DNA from: CANHBY01 sp031374415
Lineage (GTDB): Bacteria > Pseudomonadota > Gammaproteobacteria > Burkholderiales > Burkholderiaceae_C
DNA: 33,596 nt
Assembly: GCA_031374415.1 (NCBI GenBank)
Contig: JANMGB010000113.1
Coordinates: forward strand, 1 to 33,596
Direction: 5' to 3'
This document shows positions 8,711-16,094 of the stretch, piece by piece. Both the position numbers and the translations under genes were made by a program. The notes beneath the pieces are model-generated. The model was not told the DNA's origin and did no database searches. It was given only the letters and a program-made list of their open reading frames with translations. Within the stretch, counting starts at the first letter, position 1; the number at the start of each line of letters is the position of its first letter.

Positions 8711-10534
8711 CGACAACAAATAGTTCTTGGAATCTTGACTCAAATTCGACGACAAGACCTCCTGCTCGAACGCCTTGACAGGGTCCCTGCGACCAAAGCC
8801 CCGCGCCATGCGCAGGCCTGACGTTCCATCGCCGTTCTTAGCTGCCAATAAATCGACCTTGGCCCTCTCGCTCAAGTTCGAAGACAAGACCCCCTTAGCG
8901 AACGCCTTGACTGCGTCCGAATGCCCTCTTTTAAACGCCATGAACAGGCCCGGTACACCATCGCTACTCTTTGCGACCAATAAGTCGGCCATGTCCTGAG
9001 GATTTATGTTCGAGTCCAAAACCCTTTGAGCGAATGCTTGAACCGTTTCGGAATGACCCCCTTTAAGCGCCACAAATAAGCCTGGTACACCATCGTTATT
9101 CTTTGCGCCCAATAAATCGGCCATGTCCTGAGGATTCAAGTTGGAGTCCAAAACCAGCTGAGTGAAGGCCTGAACCATATTGGAATGACCAGCTTGAAGC
9201 GCTACAAATAGGCCTGACTTGCCATCTCTATGCTTGGCTGCTAACAAATCGACCATGGGCTGCGGGTTCAAGCTTGATCCTAAGACTACCTGAGTGAAGG
9301 CCATGACCACATCAGCGTCCCCATTTTGAAATGCCAAAAATAGACCCGGCATGTCGCCTGACTTGGCCGCCAGCAGATCAATCTGGTGTATCTGGCTGAG
9401 GTTTGAGGTCACGACCCTCTGTGCGAACGCCTCGACCGTGTTGGCATGGCCATCCGTCATTGCCCTGAACAGGCCTGGAGTGTGAGCCCCATTCCACGTG
9501 GTGTTTGCCTGGAGCAGTTCAAAGCGCTCTTTGGGTGTCTTGCTTCCATTCAATACAGCCTCAAGCATCGAGTGAACTTCATCTGGCACACCCCAAGCCA
9601 AGGCTAAATGAATATTTTCAACGGAAGGGACTGTGGGATTTCTGTCCATGCGGGGCTGCAAACGATGGTCCAAAGACAATGAGACCATCGACAGCGGCTT
9701 GTTTTTTTCAACCCCGCTGTAGACACTGATCAATTGCGGGCTGACCATCATGTCTTTGAGTCTCAGCGCGCCAAAGTCCTCTGGAGTCGCTTTGACAACA
9801 CGTCGATAGGTGGCAGTCTCATTGGGGTCATACAACTTAGCGACAACGTAGTCCACACCGTTTTTCCTTTTTCTCTCCACGTGCAGGGCCATGACGTGCT
9901 CTGCCGTGAGCAACAAGCAATTGGCTTGAGAAGGACCCTCTGCACGAGGGGCTTGAAGCTGTTTGGCGATGGCCTGGAGGTAACTGCCCAACTGTTCACT
10001 GCTCACCAGTTGCTTGCAGCCTGACGGAGCTTCGCGGACTGCCTTTTTGAACGCAACATGGACCTCGGTCAACTTCCCATCAAATTTTGCGATAACGCCG
10101 TCTCTCGTAGAAAACGCCTGCATCAGCTCGCTCTTTTTGCCAGAGTGTTCGGCAAACATGGTGGCCAAATGACGGCACACAACGGATTGGGACGCCGAAA
10201 CCAACGACTCGTCGGGCCTCACTTTCACCTGGCAGTTGAGCTTTACTTCTTGAACTCCGTTATGGGAGGTGTAGGGCTTTTTTGCCTTTTGTTTGATCTT
10301 CTGAGTCTGCGTTCGCAGCGCGCTTTCCGCGAGACTGCCGGGGTGAATTTTCAGTTTGATGAAACCCAGGTTAACTTTTTTGACGTTCTCTTCAAGCGCA
10401 ACGGAGCCGGAATCGGTTCCAGTCTGGGGGGGCAATGTCGCGGAAGGCGGCCGCGCAACTGTGTTCAATACCTGCTCGGTATCGGTGGTATTTAAGAATG
10501 CCGGACGGTGTCCATGTAACGTAATTTTTCGCAT
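8708..10534 (-). CDS. ShET2/EspL2-like secreted effector with six 44-residue repeats
   Basis: A 608-residue protein without signal peptide or membrane segment. Residues of about 95-275 resemble the ShET2/EspL2 effector domain, in which EspL uses a Cys-His-Asp protease triad. Plausible counterparts are C120 (VVCRHL), H218 (MALHVERK) and D236 (KLYDPN). Residues 354-608 carry six tandem ankyrin-like units whose GLF/GLR positions fall at 354, 397, 441, 485, 529 and 573, a period of 44, with consensus PGLFxALxxGHSxxVxAFxxxVLxSNLxxxxxxDLLxAKxxDG. Such units accompany the ShET2-type domain in enterobacterial effectors. The frame stays open upstream to 11011, but that part is antisense to a transposase remnant, so ATG 10534 (MRKITLHGHR) is preferred. 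The first 95 residues are polar, as in type III substrates. No secretion apparatus is visible here; type III delivery is inference. The family call is from pattern recognition alone. Confidence 0.66.
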   Translation of the reverse strand: MRKITLHGHRPAFLNTTDTEQVLNTVARPPSATLPPQTGTDSGSVALEENVKKVNLGFIKLKIHPGSLAESALRTQTQKIKQKAKKPYTSHNGVQEVKLNCQVKVRPDESLVSASQSVVCRHLATMFAEHSGKKSELMQAFSTRDGVIAKFDGKLTEVHVAFKKAVREAPSGCKQLVSSEQLGSYLQAIAKQLQAPRAEGPSQANCLLLTAEHVMALHVERKRKNGVDYVVAKLYDPNETATYRRVVKATPEDFGALRLKDMMVSPQLISVYSGVEKNKPLSMVSLSLDHRLQPRMDRNPTVPSVENIHLALAWGVPDEVHSMLEAVLNGSKTPKERFELLQANTTWNGAHTPGLFRAMTDGHANTVEAFAQRVVTSNLSQIHQIDLLAAKSGDMPGLFLAFQNGDADVVMAFTQVVLGSSLNPQPMVDLLAAKHRDGKSGLFVALQAGHSNMVQAFTQLVLDSNLNPQDMADLLGAKNNDGVPGLFVALKGGHSETVQAFAQRVLDSNINPQDMADLLVAKSSDGVPGLFMAFKRGHSDAVKAFAKGVLSSNLSERAKVDLLAAKNGDGTSGLRMARGFGRRDPVKAFEQEVLSSNLSQDSKNYLLS

Positions 10535-10660
10535 GGTGGGCCTGTTCGGAGCAGTCCTCGCCAAGTAGTCTGACACAGGGGGTGCGGCCCAGGGTGCCCT
10601 GATAGACATCGGTCGGCACGGCCTGGACGCCGGTCGCGACAACCAGGGCCCGCCGGGACG

Positions 10661-10990
10661 TTGGAAAATCCTGGAAAGAATTTCGCTCAGAAAGCGGGCT
10701 TGAACCGCGAGATTTTGGACACAGCCCCCGCGCTGTTTACCTCCCTGCTTCGCTGCAAAGTGCTGGAAACTGGCGGCGAATGGGTGCAAGTGCCGACCCG
10801 AAAGCTCAAGCCCTCTCAGTGGTGCCCGCACTGCTGGGCGGTGCAAAAAAGGCGCTGTCAGATCGAACGCACACATGCGCGCAATGCGGGCACACCGAGC
10901 CCCGAGACATCGCCGCAGCACGAGTTGTGTTGCGATGGGCCTTGGAGGCTGAAGACACAGGCCGGGAACCGCGCCTAGACGGGGTTGCTC
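10661..10990 (+). pseudogene. tnpB: TnpB (IS200/IS605 superfamily) C-terminal remnant, frameshifted
   Basis: The + strand encodes the C-terminal end of a TnpB nuclease: LDTAPALFTSLLRCKVLETG, then GEWVQVPTRKLKPSQWCPHC in one frame, and KALSDRTHTCAQCGHTEPRD followed by IAAARVVLRWALEAEDTG in another. The shift falls in the A-run near 10845-10850. The two CxxC pairs of the zinc finger and the Asp of the last RuvC motif (PRD) are still legible. The N-terminal two thirds are gone and no tnpA is present. It fills most of the 618-bp gap between two divergent candidate effector genes. Confidence 0.82.
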
Positions 10991-11123
10991 ACGCTCCCCG
11001 TGAAACTCCATCCATTGCGCAGCATAGGGTGGAGTAGTTCATTGCCACGACCGTATCCCTAGGCACAAACAGCCTGCGGCCGGCCGGGGCTACACTTCGT
11101 TCATCGCAGGTCAGGAGTAGAAG

Positions 11124-11156
11124 ATGGTTCGTAACCATGGTTTGGGCTTGCCATGA
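11124..11156 (+). CDS. Possible 10-codon leader ORF coupled to the next gene
   Basis: ATG 11124 follows an AGGAG box (near 11112) at good spacing and encodes MVRNHGLGLP, stopping at TGA 11154-11156. That stop overlaps the ATG of the next gene at 11153 (ATGA). The downstream ATG has no Shine-Dalgarno of its own at good distance, so coupling through the leader is plausible. It may equally be chance, or the mark of an old frameshift that removed the true start. Confidence 0.25.
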   Translation: MVRNHGLGLP

Positions 11157-11995
11157 CGCGCACCCCCCCCACCCGATCGCCATCTGCCTCGCCGCCGCGG
11201 GAGCGCCCAGTCAATCGTCCCGAGTCCTCCACGGCGCGCAACCCGCAAACGCAACGGTCCATCCCACACGAGGGTGCTGCGGCAAGCGATTCAGAAGATG
11301 ACCTTGTCCCTCCCCCACCGATGCTGGCCCGAGGGCAAGCCTTACGGCCACCGTCATCGGACACCCCTGCACCCGCTGCGCGACGGCCGAGCTGGAGTCT
11401 GCCGCCATCGAACTCTCTGCCAAGTGGATCGCGTTCAGCGGCGGCACCTGATCGCTCGGGCGCGGCAGTCTCGCTGGACACCTTGACCGAGGCCCTTGGC
11501 GATTTTTCAAGCAACGCCAGGCAAGAAGGTTCCGTTCTTCCATTGGCAGAACGTCTTCGCCGATTGGCTGTCGATCCCGCTAGAAATGTGCCCCGAGCGG
11601 TGGTCAAGGCCGTGCTCGATTCGCACAACAAGCCTGACCTTCTGGCGCAACAGCTCATGCCCCTGTGCCAAGGCCCCGATGCGATGGGCTCGGGCCGCGC
11701 GAGAAGTCTGATGGACTCTGACGACCTGGGCACGGCAAGGCCTGTTGTGGGAGGCATCGGTGCAGCTGATCGCGGGCCGCTCGCGCTGTTCACGACGTTC
11801 AACGAGGCGAGAACACGCCTCCAAAACCATGCCGAGCCGCTGTCAGACGATCTGCGGGCATCGACGCTGGCGCATCTGAATGATCTTGAGTCCTTGCCCG
11901 TGACGAGCGTGGATGCACGCGTGCTGAGGGCGGCCTACACAGCCCAAGGCGATGGCACCAAACTTCTTGATTCGCTTTTGCAGCTGGACCGGTGA
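11153..11995 (+). CDS. Hypothetical protein with Ser/Pro/Arg-rich N-terminus, effector-like
   Basis: I do not recognise the family. The 280-residue product begins with about 85 residues dominated by Ser, Pro, Arg and Ala (MTRTPPTRSPSASPPRERPV), with no hydrophobic segment. The rest (from about 105) looks like a small helical domain (LDTLTEALGDFSSNARQEG, VPRAVVKAVLDSHNKPDLLA, LRASTLAHLNDLESLPVTS). Such disordered Ser/Pro-rich N-termini are common in type III effectors of plant- and animal-associated proteobacteria, and the neighbour across the tnpB remnant is a candidate effector too. That is the only support for an effector role. Reading-frame integrity is good and the antisense frames are merely GC-driven. 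The gene converges on the PHA-system gene, with 21 bp between the stops and no clear terminator. Confidence 0.55.
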   Translation: MTRTPPTRSPSASPPRERPVNRPESSTARNPQTQRSIPHEGAAASDSEDDLVPPPPMLARGQALRPPSSDTPAPAARRPSWSLPPSNSLPSGSRSAAAPDRSGAAVSLDTLTEALGDFSSNARQEGSVLPLAERLRRLAVDPARNVPRAVVKAVLDSHNKPDLLAQQLMPLCQGPDAMGSGRARSLMDSDDLGTARPVVGGIGAADRGPLALFTTFNEARTRLQNHAEPLSDDLRASTLAHLNDLESLPVTSVDARVLRAAYTAQGDGTKLLDSLLQLDR

Positions 11996-12016
11996 GGTCG
12001 GACCCGCTTGATTTTG

Positions 12017-12319
12017 TCACCCTGCAGGAGCCTCGCCCAGCAAGCTGTCCAGGCGAGACTCCATGCCGCTGGCAATTTTTTGCCGAAAGCCTTTGAACAA
12101 GAACCCCAGCTCAGCGCTGAGCTCAAAACGCTGCGCCGTCACGCTCAAGCTGCCCTGCACGCCCGCTTGTTGGAAGTGGATGGTGTCGCCGTCCTGTGCG
12201 GTCTGCTGGGTGCACTGGATGCCATAGTCGCGCCGCGCATCGTCCGCCCATTGCTGCGCAATGCGGCGGGCGTCGGCCAAGCCCAGGTGATGGGTGCGCA
12301 CAATGTGAATGTCGGGCAT
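12017..12319 (-). CDS. Polyhydroxyalkanoic acid system family protein
   Basis: A 100-residue protein of the family annotated as polyhydroxyalkanoic acid system protein (often near PHA granule genes). The family pattern runs through its whole length: start with DIHIVRTHHLGLADARRIAQ, then QWADDARRDYGIQCT, DGDTIHFQQAGVQGSLSVTA, and RFELSAELGFLF close to the end. Members are small cytosolic proteins of unknown biochemical role, thought to act on granules or envelope stress. Last gene of a minus-strand trio; it starts 6 bp after the aminopeptidase stop, so both are probably on one transcript. Confidence 0.82.
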   Translation of the reverse strand: MPDIHIVRTHHLGLADARRIAQQWADDARRDYGIQCTQQTAQDGDTIHFQQAGVQGSLSVTAQRFELSAELGFLFKGFRQKIASGMESRLDSLLGEAPAG

Positions 12320-12325
12320 ACAGGT

Positions 12326-13414
12326 TCAGTCTTGGATGAGTTGGGGTGCGGCCTGCAGACCCGCACGCCGCTCGGCGTAAGGCAACACCGACAGACGCTG
12401 GACTTCGGCATAAAAGCGCTCAAAGTCACGGCCCTGCTGCTCAAACAATTGCTCGAACTGGGGCACCAGTTCATTGTAGGCCGACAACACCCCCAGGGAG
12501 GCATTGTTGGCGCGCTCAAACCAGGCGTCATAGCCGGTGTAGCCGGCCCATGAGTCGCGCTTCAAGCGCTGGTGCTCGGCGCGCATCTGGGTCATGAGTT
12601 CGGCTTTCGCTGCCCGCTTGTCATCGTCACTGCCCGGCCCGGCGTAGACCGCTTCAAGGCGCTCACGGTAACGCCCCGTCAAGGCACGGAAGTCTTCGCG
12701 ACGCGCATTGAACTCAGCATAGGCTTGCACGGCCGCCGGCGTGCTTTCTTGTTGCAGCCACAACGCGCTGCCCAAGCGCTCGACGGCCGTGGCAAACGAT
12801 TCGTTGAACACCGTGTCGTGGTCGGCGTAGGCCACTTGGTGCGTGAGCTCGTGAAAAATCATGCGCGCCAGCTCACCCTCGGGATAGCGTATGAAGGTGT
12901 TGAGCAAGGGGTCGCTGAACCAAGCCCCCGGCAGGCGCCCCAGAGTCGAGTAGGCCGGCACGCCGTACACCAACACCTCTTGGCCTTGCGCACGCAGTTG
13001 CGCTGCGTAAGCCTCAGCCTCGTCTTGATGAAAATAGCCCCGGTAGCCCACACAGCCCATCACCGGAAAGCACCAGGTTTGCAAACGCAGGCTCAAGGGC
13101 GGGGCGGCGACCACGTTCCAGACCGCGGCAGGGCGCTGCAGGTCGGCGTAGCGGCGGTAGCTCGCGTTGTCGGGCAGGCGCAGGGTGATCACGGCAAAGT
13201 CGCGCATGCGCTGGCTCAAGCGCAGCCGCTCTTTCAGCGCCTGCGGAGTGTCGGGTGACGCCAGCCAATCGGGCACGGGCTTGGCGCGGCTCACCAGGTC
13301 CAGGTGGCCCGACACCGACTGCGCGTAGTACCCCATGCCGGCGCAGCCCCCCAGCAAGCCAAACGCCAGCCCGCCCAGACCCACGACCACCCCAGCAAGC
13401 AACTTTTTACGCAT
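12326..13414 (-). CDS. Lipoprotein zinc aminopeptidase (putative aminopeptidase family, DUF2265-like)
   Basis: The start is taken at ATG 13414, giving 362 residues. GTG codons 15-21 bp upstream are nearer to a GAGGCGG box and would add only a few residues. The N-terminus is a lipoprotein signal: MRKK, hydrophobic core, and LLGGC with the lipidated Cys at 24. The zinc motif is H188-E-L-T-H192 (MIFHELTHQVAY), followed by N204-E205-S in the pattern of the third ligand glutamate. The features KPVPDW, LRLPDNASYRRYADL and YVHQDEAEAYA-like stretches are typical of this proteobacterial family of predicted aminopeptidases. Substrate unknown; it should act at the periplasmic face of a membrane. It follows the DUF1161 gene closely and precedes the PHA-system gene. 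Confidence 0.8.
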   Translation of the reverse strand: MRKKLLAGVVVGLGGLAFGLLGGCAGMGYYAQSVSGHLDLVSRAKPVPDWLASPDTPQALKERLRLSQRMRDFAVITLRLPDNASYRRYADLQRPAAVWNVVAAPPLSLRLQTWCFPVMGCVGYRGYFHQDEAEAYAAQLRAQGQEVLVYGVPAYSTLGRLPGAWFSDPLLNTFIRYPEGELARMIFHELTHQVAYADHDTVFNESFATAVERLGSALWLQQESTPAAVQAYAEFNARREDFRALTGRYRERLEAVYAGPGSDDDKRAAKAELMTQMRAEHQRLKRDSWAGYTGYDAWFERANNASLGVLSAYNELVPQFEQLFEQQGRDFERFYAEVQRLSVLPYAERRAGLQAAPQLIQD

Positions 13415-13439
13415 GCGTGGCAAGGGCACGGGCACCGCC

Positions 13440-13667
13440 TCAGGGCCGCACGTAAACGATCTTTTTCTTGCCGCCACCGCAGCTGCCGACCACCTTGAGC
13501 CCCTCAGCCGCAGGGGCCTCCAGCACCTGCAGTTCAAACACCTGCACGCCGTTTTGTCGAATTCGCTCCTCGATTTCAGCCTTCAACTCATCGCAAGTCT
13601 TGGCTGATGCGGGGGTCACGCTCAACAGCAAGAGCACACTGCCCACCCACCACGGAACAGGTTTCAT
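13440..13667 (-). CDS. DUF1161 family small periplasmic protein
   Basis: A 75-residue exported protein. Start ATG 13667 was chosen because GAGG lies 9 bp upstream and because it places a clean Sec signal at the N-terminus (MKPVPWWVGSVLLLLSVTPASA). The mature part shows the DUF1161 signature: KTCDELKAEIEERIRQNGV at the start and VVGSCGGGKKKIVYVR at the end, with two cysteines able to form a disulphide. Function is unknown. First gene of the minus-strand trio with the aminopeptidase and PHA-system genes; its promoter should lie in 13668-13861, which also serves the divergent lipoprotein gene. Confidence 0.8.
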   Translation of the reverse strand: MKPVPWWVGSVLLLLSVTPASAKTCDELKAEIEERIRQNGVQVFELQVLEAPAAEGLKVVGSCGGGKKKIVYVRP

Positions 13668-13861
13668 AGATGGCATCCTCAAAGCGGAAAATTTAACCGA
13701 TCCGCCCATGGGGTGCGGCCGAAATTGGCCTCCCACGGCAAATTTTTTGCGCCCTCGCAGGCCATTGCAGCGGCGGCTGCGCATTCCGGGCGGGCCGATC
13801 AGGGAACGGATTGGGCCTGTGAGTCACTCATCAAGTACTTCCTTCATTCGAAACGACCCCC

Positions 13862-15178
13862 ATGTCCTGTGTCTATTCGCCCTCTCGGGCGGCCACCCTG
13901 CCCCTCCTGTGGGTCACCTTGTTGAGCCTGAGCGCCTGTGGTGGCGGTGATGAATTCGGCGACGGCTCGGCCGCCAGATTTGCCGCGTGTGTCGAAACCC
14001 CCGGCCCCGGCACGGTCAATGTGTACCTGAACTCCCCTCACGCTCGACGCGAATGGAAGACGGCCACCTACGCGGGAGAGTTGCTCAACGCTCGCTTTGA
14101 TTACGCATCCCTCACCGCCACCCAGCCCGCGCAGGTCAGCTACAGCCGGGTGGACGCCGCAGCCAAAACCATCACCTGGGTGGCCCGAGAGACCTTTGAT
14201 GCCACGACAGGCGCTCTGACCCAACGGGAACAGTACACCGGCCGCAGGTTCAGCCAGTTTTTGTCGGTGGGACAAAGTGAGACCGTGAACTACACCGTCA
14301 AGACACTGTTTCCCGCCAATGTGGCGGACCGTGAAGAGCGCATCGCCCGCGCTTTTCTGGGCGAGGGCCCGGTCACGCTCAGCCAGGGCAACCTCAGCAC
14401 CTGTGCCGTGTCTGAGAGTCGCTCCTCGGTCGCCGGCGCGCTGATCACCCAGCTCGGCGTTGAAGCGCTCTACTACGTGCCTGGCGTGTCGTTCGTGAAA
14501 AGCTATGCTGCCAACACCGACCGTGCCTCGGCCACGCGCGGCCAAAGCACGCTGGTGGAGTTGGACAGCACCACGGCGCCCGCGAGCTACAAGACTGCTG
14601 CTGTCACGAACCCCCCAACCCTGGCGGCTTGCACCGCCTTGAAGCCCAACCAGTCTTTCACCGTCACGGCCAGCGGCGCCAGCTTGGGTTCGCCCTCGGA
14701 GAACTCGCAGCGTACAACGGTGGCCAGCACCTTGAACGGGGTGCCCACGGTGGCCATCGTGCGCTCCAACATCAGCACCAACGTCGTTGCGGACATCCTT
14801 CACCATGACCCGGCGGTCGGTTTCTTCGGCCGCGTGGGCTCCGAGACTCAAACGAATTTTGTGGTCACTGGCCGCACTCTGATTTCGGGCATACCGGATT
14901 TGCGCATGACGCCGGTGGGCGAGTCTGTCACTTATGCAGTGAGCACCCAGCCCGTGCTGCCGCCGGGGCCGACCACCTCGTCGACCGAAACCTTCACCTT
15001 CCTGGGGCACCAAAAGGTCAGCACGATCTTCGGGACGATAGACACCTGCAAGGTCAAGTTCGACGACCCCAACAAGGGTGGCAGCGAAATTTACTACTAC
15101 GCCCCGGACAAGCATTGGCTGCGTTTTGAAGCGGTGTTGCCGTCTGGGACGCGGGCGACGCGTGAAATACTGCTTTGA
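13862..15178 (+). CDS. Hypothetical lipoprotein
   Basis: A 438-residue protein with a lipoprotein signal: a hydrophobic core LPLLWVTLLSLSAC with Cys26 followed by GGGDEFGDGS, a flexible tether. The rest is rich in Thr, Ser, Val and Ala with alternating hydrophobic residues, suggesting a beta-rich domain, probably at the outer membrane. The C-terminal part (FGTIDTCKVKFD, IYYYAPDKHWLRFE) resembles the closing strand pattern of secreted DUF3108-like proteins, but I cannot assign a family. Start ATG 13862 is the only one giving a lipobox. It diverges from the DUF1161 gene; the stop lies just before a truncated urtA fragment, so the original downstream context was disrupted. Confidence 0.75.
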   Translation: MSCVYSPSRAATLPLLWVTLLSLSACGGGDEFGDGSAARFAACVETPGPGTVNVYLNSPHARREWKTATYAGELLNARFDYASLTATQPAQVSYSRVDAAAKTITWVARETFDATTGALTQREQYTGRRFSQFLSVGQSETVNYTVKTLFPANVADREERIARAFLGEGPVTLSQGNLSTCAVSESRSSVAGALITQLGVEALYYVPGVSFVKSYAANTDRASATRGQSTLVELDSTTAPASYKTAAVTNPPTLAACTALKPNQSFTVTASGASLGSPSENSQRTTVASTLNGVPTVAIVRSNISTNVVADILHHDPAVGFFGRVGSETQTNFVVTGRTLISGIPDLRMTPVGESVTYAVSTQPVLPPGPTTSSTETFTFLGHQKVSTIFGTIDTCKVKFDDPNKGGSEIYYYAPDKHWLRFEAVLPSGTRATREILL

Positions 15179-15216
15179 CCCTCAGGCCATGCAGCCCACG
15201 CCACCGGCCGTACAGG

Positions 15217-15783
15217 GTCAAGTACACCCCTTTTGGGCACAGTGACTTCCAGACCATCGTCGCCGACGTGAAGAAGTTTTCTGCCGGGGGCAAAACGGCC
15301 GTGATCTCCACCATCAACGGCGACTCGAACGTACCGTTCTACAAAGAGCTCGGCAACCAAGGGCTGAAGGCCACGGATGTGCCGGTCGTCGCCTTCTCGG
15401 TCGGTGAGGAAGAGCTTCGCGGCGTGGACACCAAACCGTTGGTGGGTCACCTGGCGGCATGGAACTACTTCATGTCGATCAAAAACCCGACCAATGACGC
15501 CTTCAAGGAAAAATGGGCGCAAGTCGTGAAAAAAGCCGGCAGCACCGACACCGATAAGGTGATCGCCGCCATGGCAGGCCAGACGTTCCCAGCACCAGGC
15601 GGGTTTACCGCCACGATGGACGCCAAAAACCACCATCTGCACAAGCCCGTGTTCATTGGTGAGATCAAGGCCGATGGACAATTCAACGTGGTCTGGAAGA
15701 CCCCCGCGCCCATCAAGGCAGTCCCTTGGAGCCCCTACGTTGAGGGCAACGAGAAGCGCAAGGACGAGCCCGAGAAGCGCTAA
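15217..15783 (+). pseudogene. urtA: urtA remnant (urea ABC transporter substrate-binding protein), 5'-truncated with internal deletion
   Basis: From 15217 the frame reads VKYTPFGHSDFQTIVADVKK, then STINGDSNVPFYKELGNQGL and PVVAFSVGEEELRGVDTKPL, continuing to the family's C-terminal KTPAPIKAVPWSPYVEGN. This is the C-terminal half of UrtA, the periplasmic urea-binding protein of the UrtABCDE importer. The first 200 or so residues and the signal peptide are absent. In addition, NPTNDAFKEKWAQ joins straight to VVKKAGSTDTDKVIAAMAG, where intact members have roughly 30-40 residues more (the NDPMEATYIG...MWKQAVE region). The frame nevertheless remains open to its own stop, so the loss is recent or in-frame. 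No start codon with a usable Shine-Dalgarno precedes it. No other urt or urease gene is in the window. Confidence 0.85.
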
Positions 15784-15804
15784 AGGGCTGAGTCCCGCAG
15801 GCTG

Positions 15805-15838
15805 GGCCAGTGCCTGCTTGCACAAGCAGGCACTGGCC
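15805..15838 (+). terminator. Strong hairpin after the urtA remnant
   Basis: A perfect 16-bp inverted repeat (GGCCAGTGCCTGCTTG, 2-nt spacer, then its complement) lies 22 bp after the urtA stop. No T-run follows, so it is not a canonical intrinsic terminator; it may stabilise mRNA ends or act bidirectionally. It probably came with the urtA 3' end. Confidence 0.55.
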
Positions 15839-15864
15839 TGGGAATGCTTCCTGCCAAGCTAGCG

Positions 15865-16090
15865 AGCCCGTCGCAGTGAGCAGGAATGGAGTGCGCGCGG
15901 GCCTGTTGCGCCTCAGGCACCCTCCTGGATCCCCGCCTGCGCGGGGATGACGGGCGCAGGCAGGGGTGTCGGGCGCAGGGGTTTGGCCTCTCACCACGTC
16001 AGTCCCGCGCAGGCGGGAATCCAGCAGCCTGTGTACTTCGCCAGGGGCCTCGCAACAATTCAGCCTTTCAAATTCACTGAGACGGGGTAC
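15865..16090 (+). repeat. Repeat A, copy 2
   Basis: The right end is the most complete seen, CTTTCAAATTCACTGAGACG followed by GGGTAC, the inverted complement of the left end of copy 1. The left arm is shortened: AGCCCGTCGCAGTGA joins directly to the CAGGAATGGAGTGCGCGCGG segment. The palindromic core is present with one change (AGTCCC in place of ATTCCC). It ends 4 bp before the stop codon of rodA. Confidence 0.8.
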
Positions 16091-16094
16091 CAGG

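Noticed and set aside
8760..9480. Regular DNA repeats as a CRISPR array
   Set aside because: The 132-bp period is in frame with a protein and the units are contiguous without unique spacers.
10535..11011. N-terminal extension of the ShET2-like protein up to 11011
   Set aside because: The frame is open, but this part is antisense to the tnpB remnant and shows low-complexity, Arg/Pro-rich translation; ATG 10534 is the better start.
13844..15115. Long minus-strand open frame opposite the orphan lipoprotein gene
   Set aside because: It is a GC-driven shadow; the + strand has a signal peptide with lipobox and a sensible protein, the minus strand has neither.
15175..15216. TTG start for a shortened functional UrtA
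   Set aside because: It lies on the stop of the previous gene, has no Shine-Dalgarno, and the protein would lack a signal peptide and half of the binding fold.
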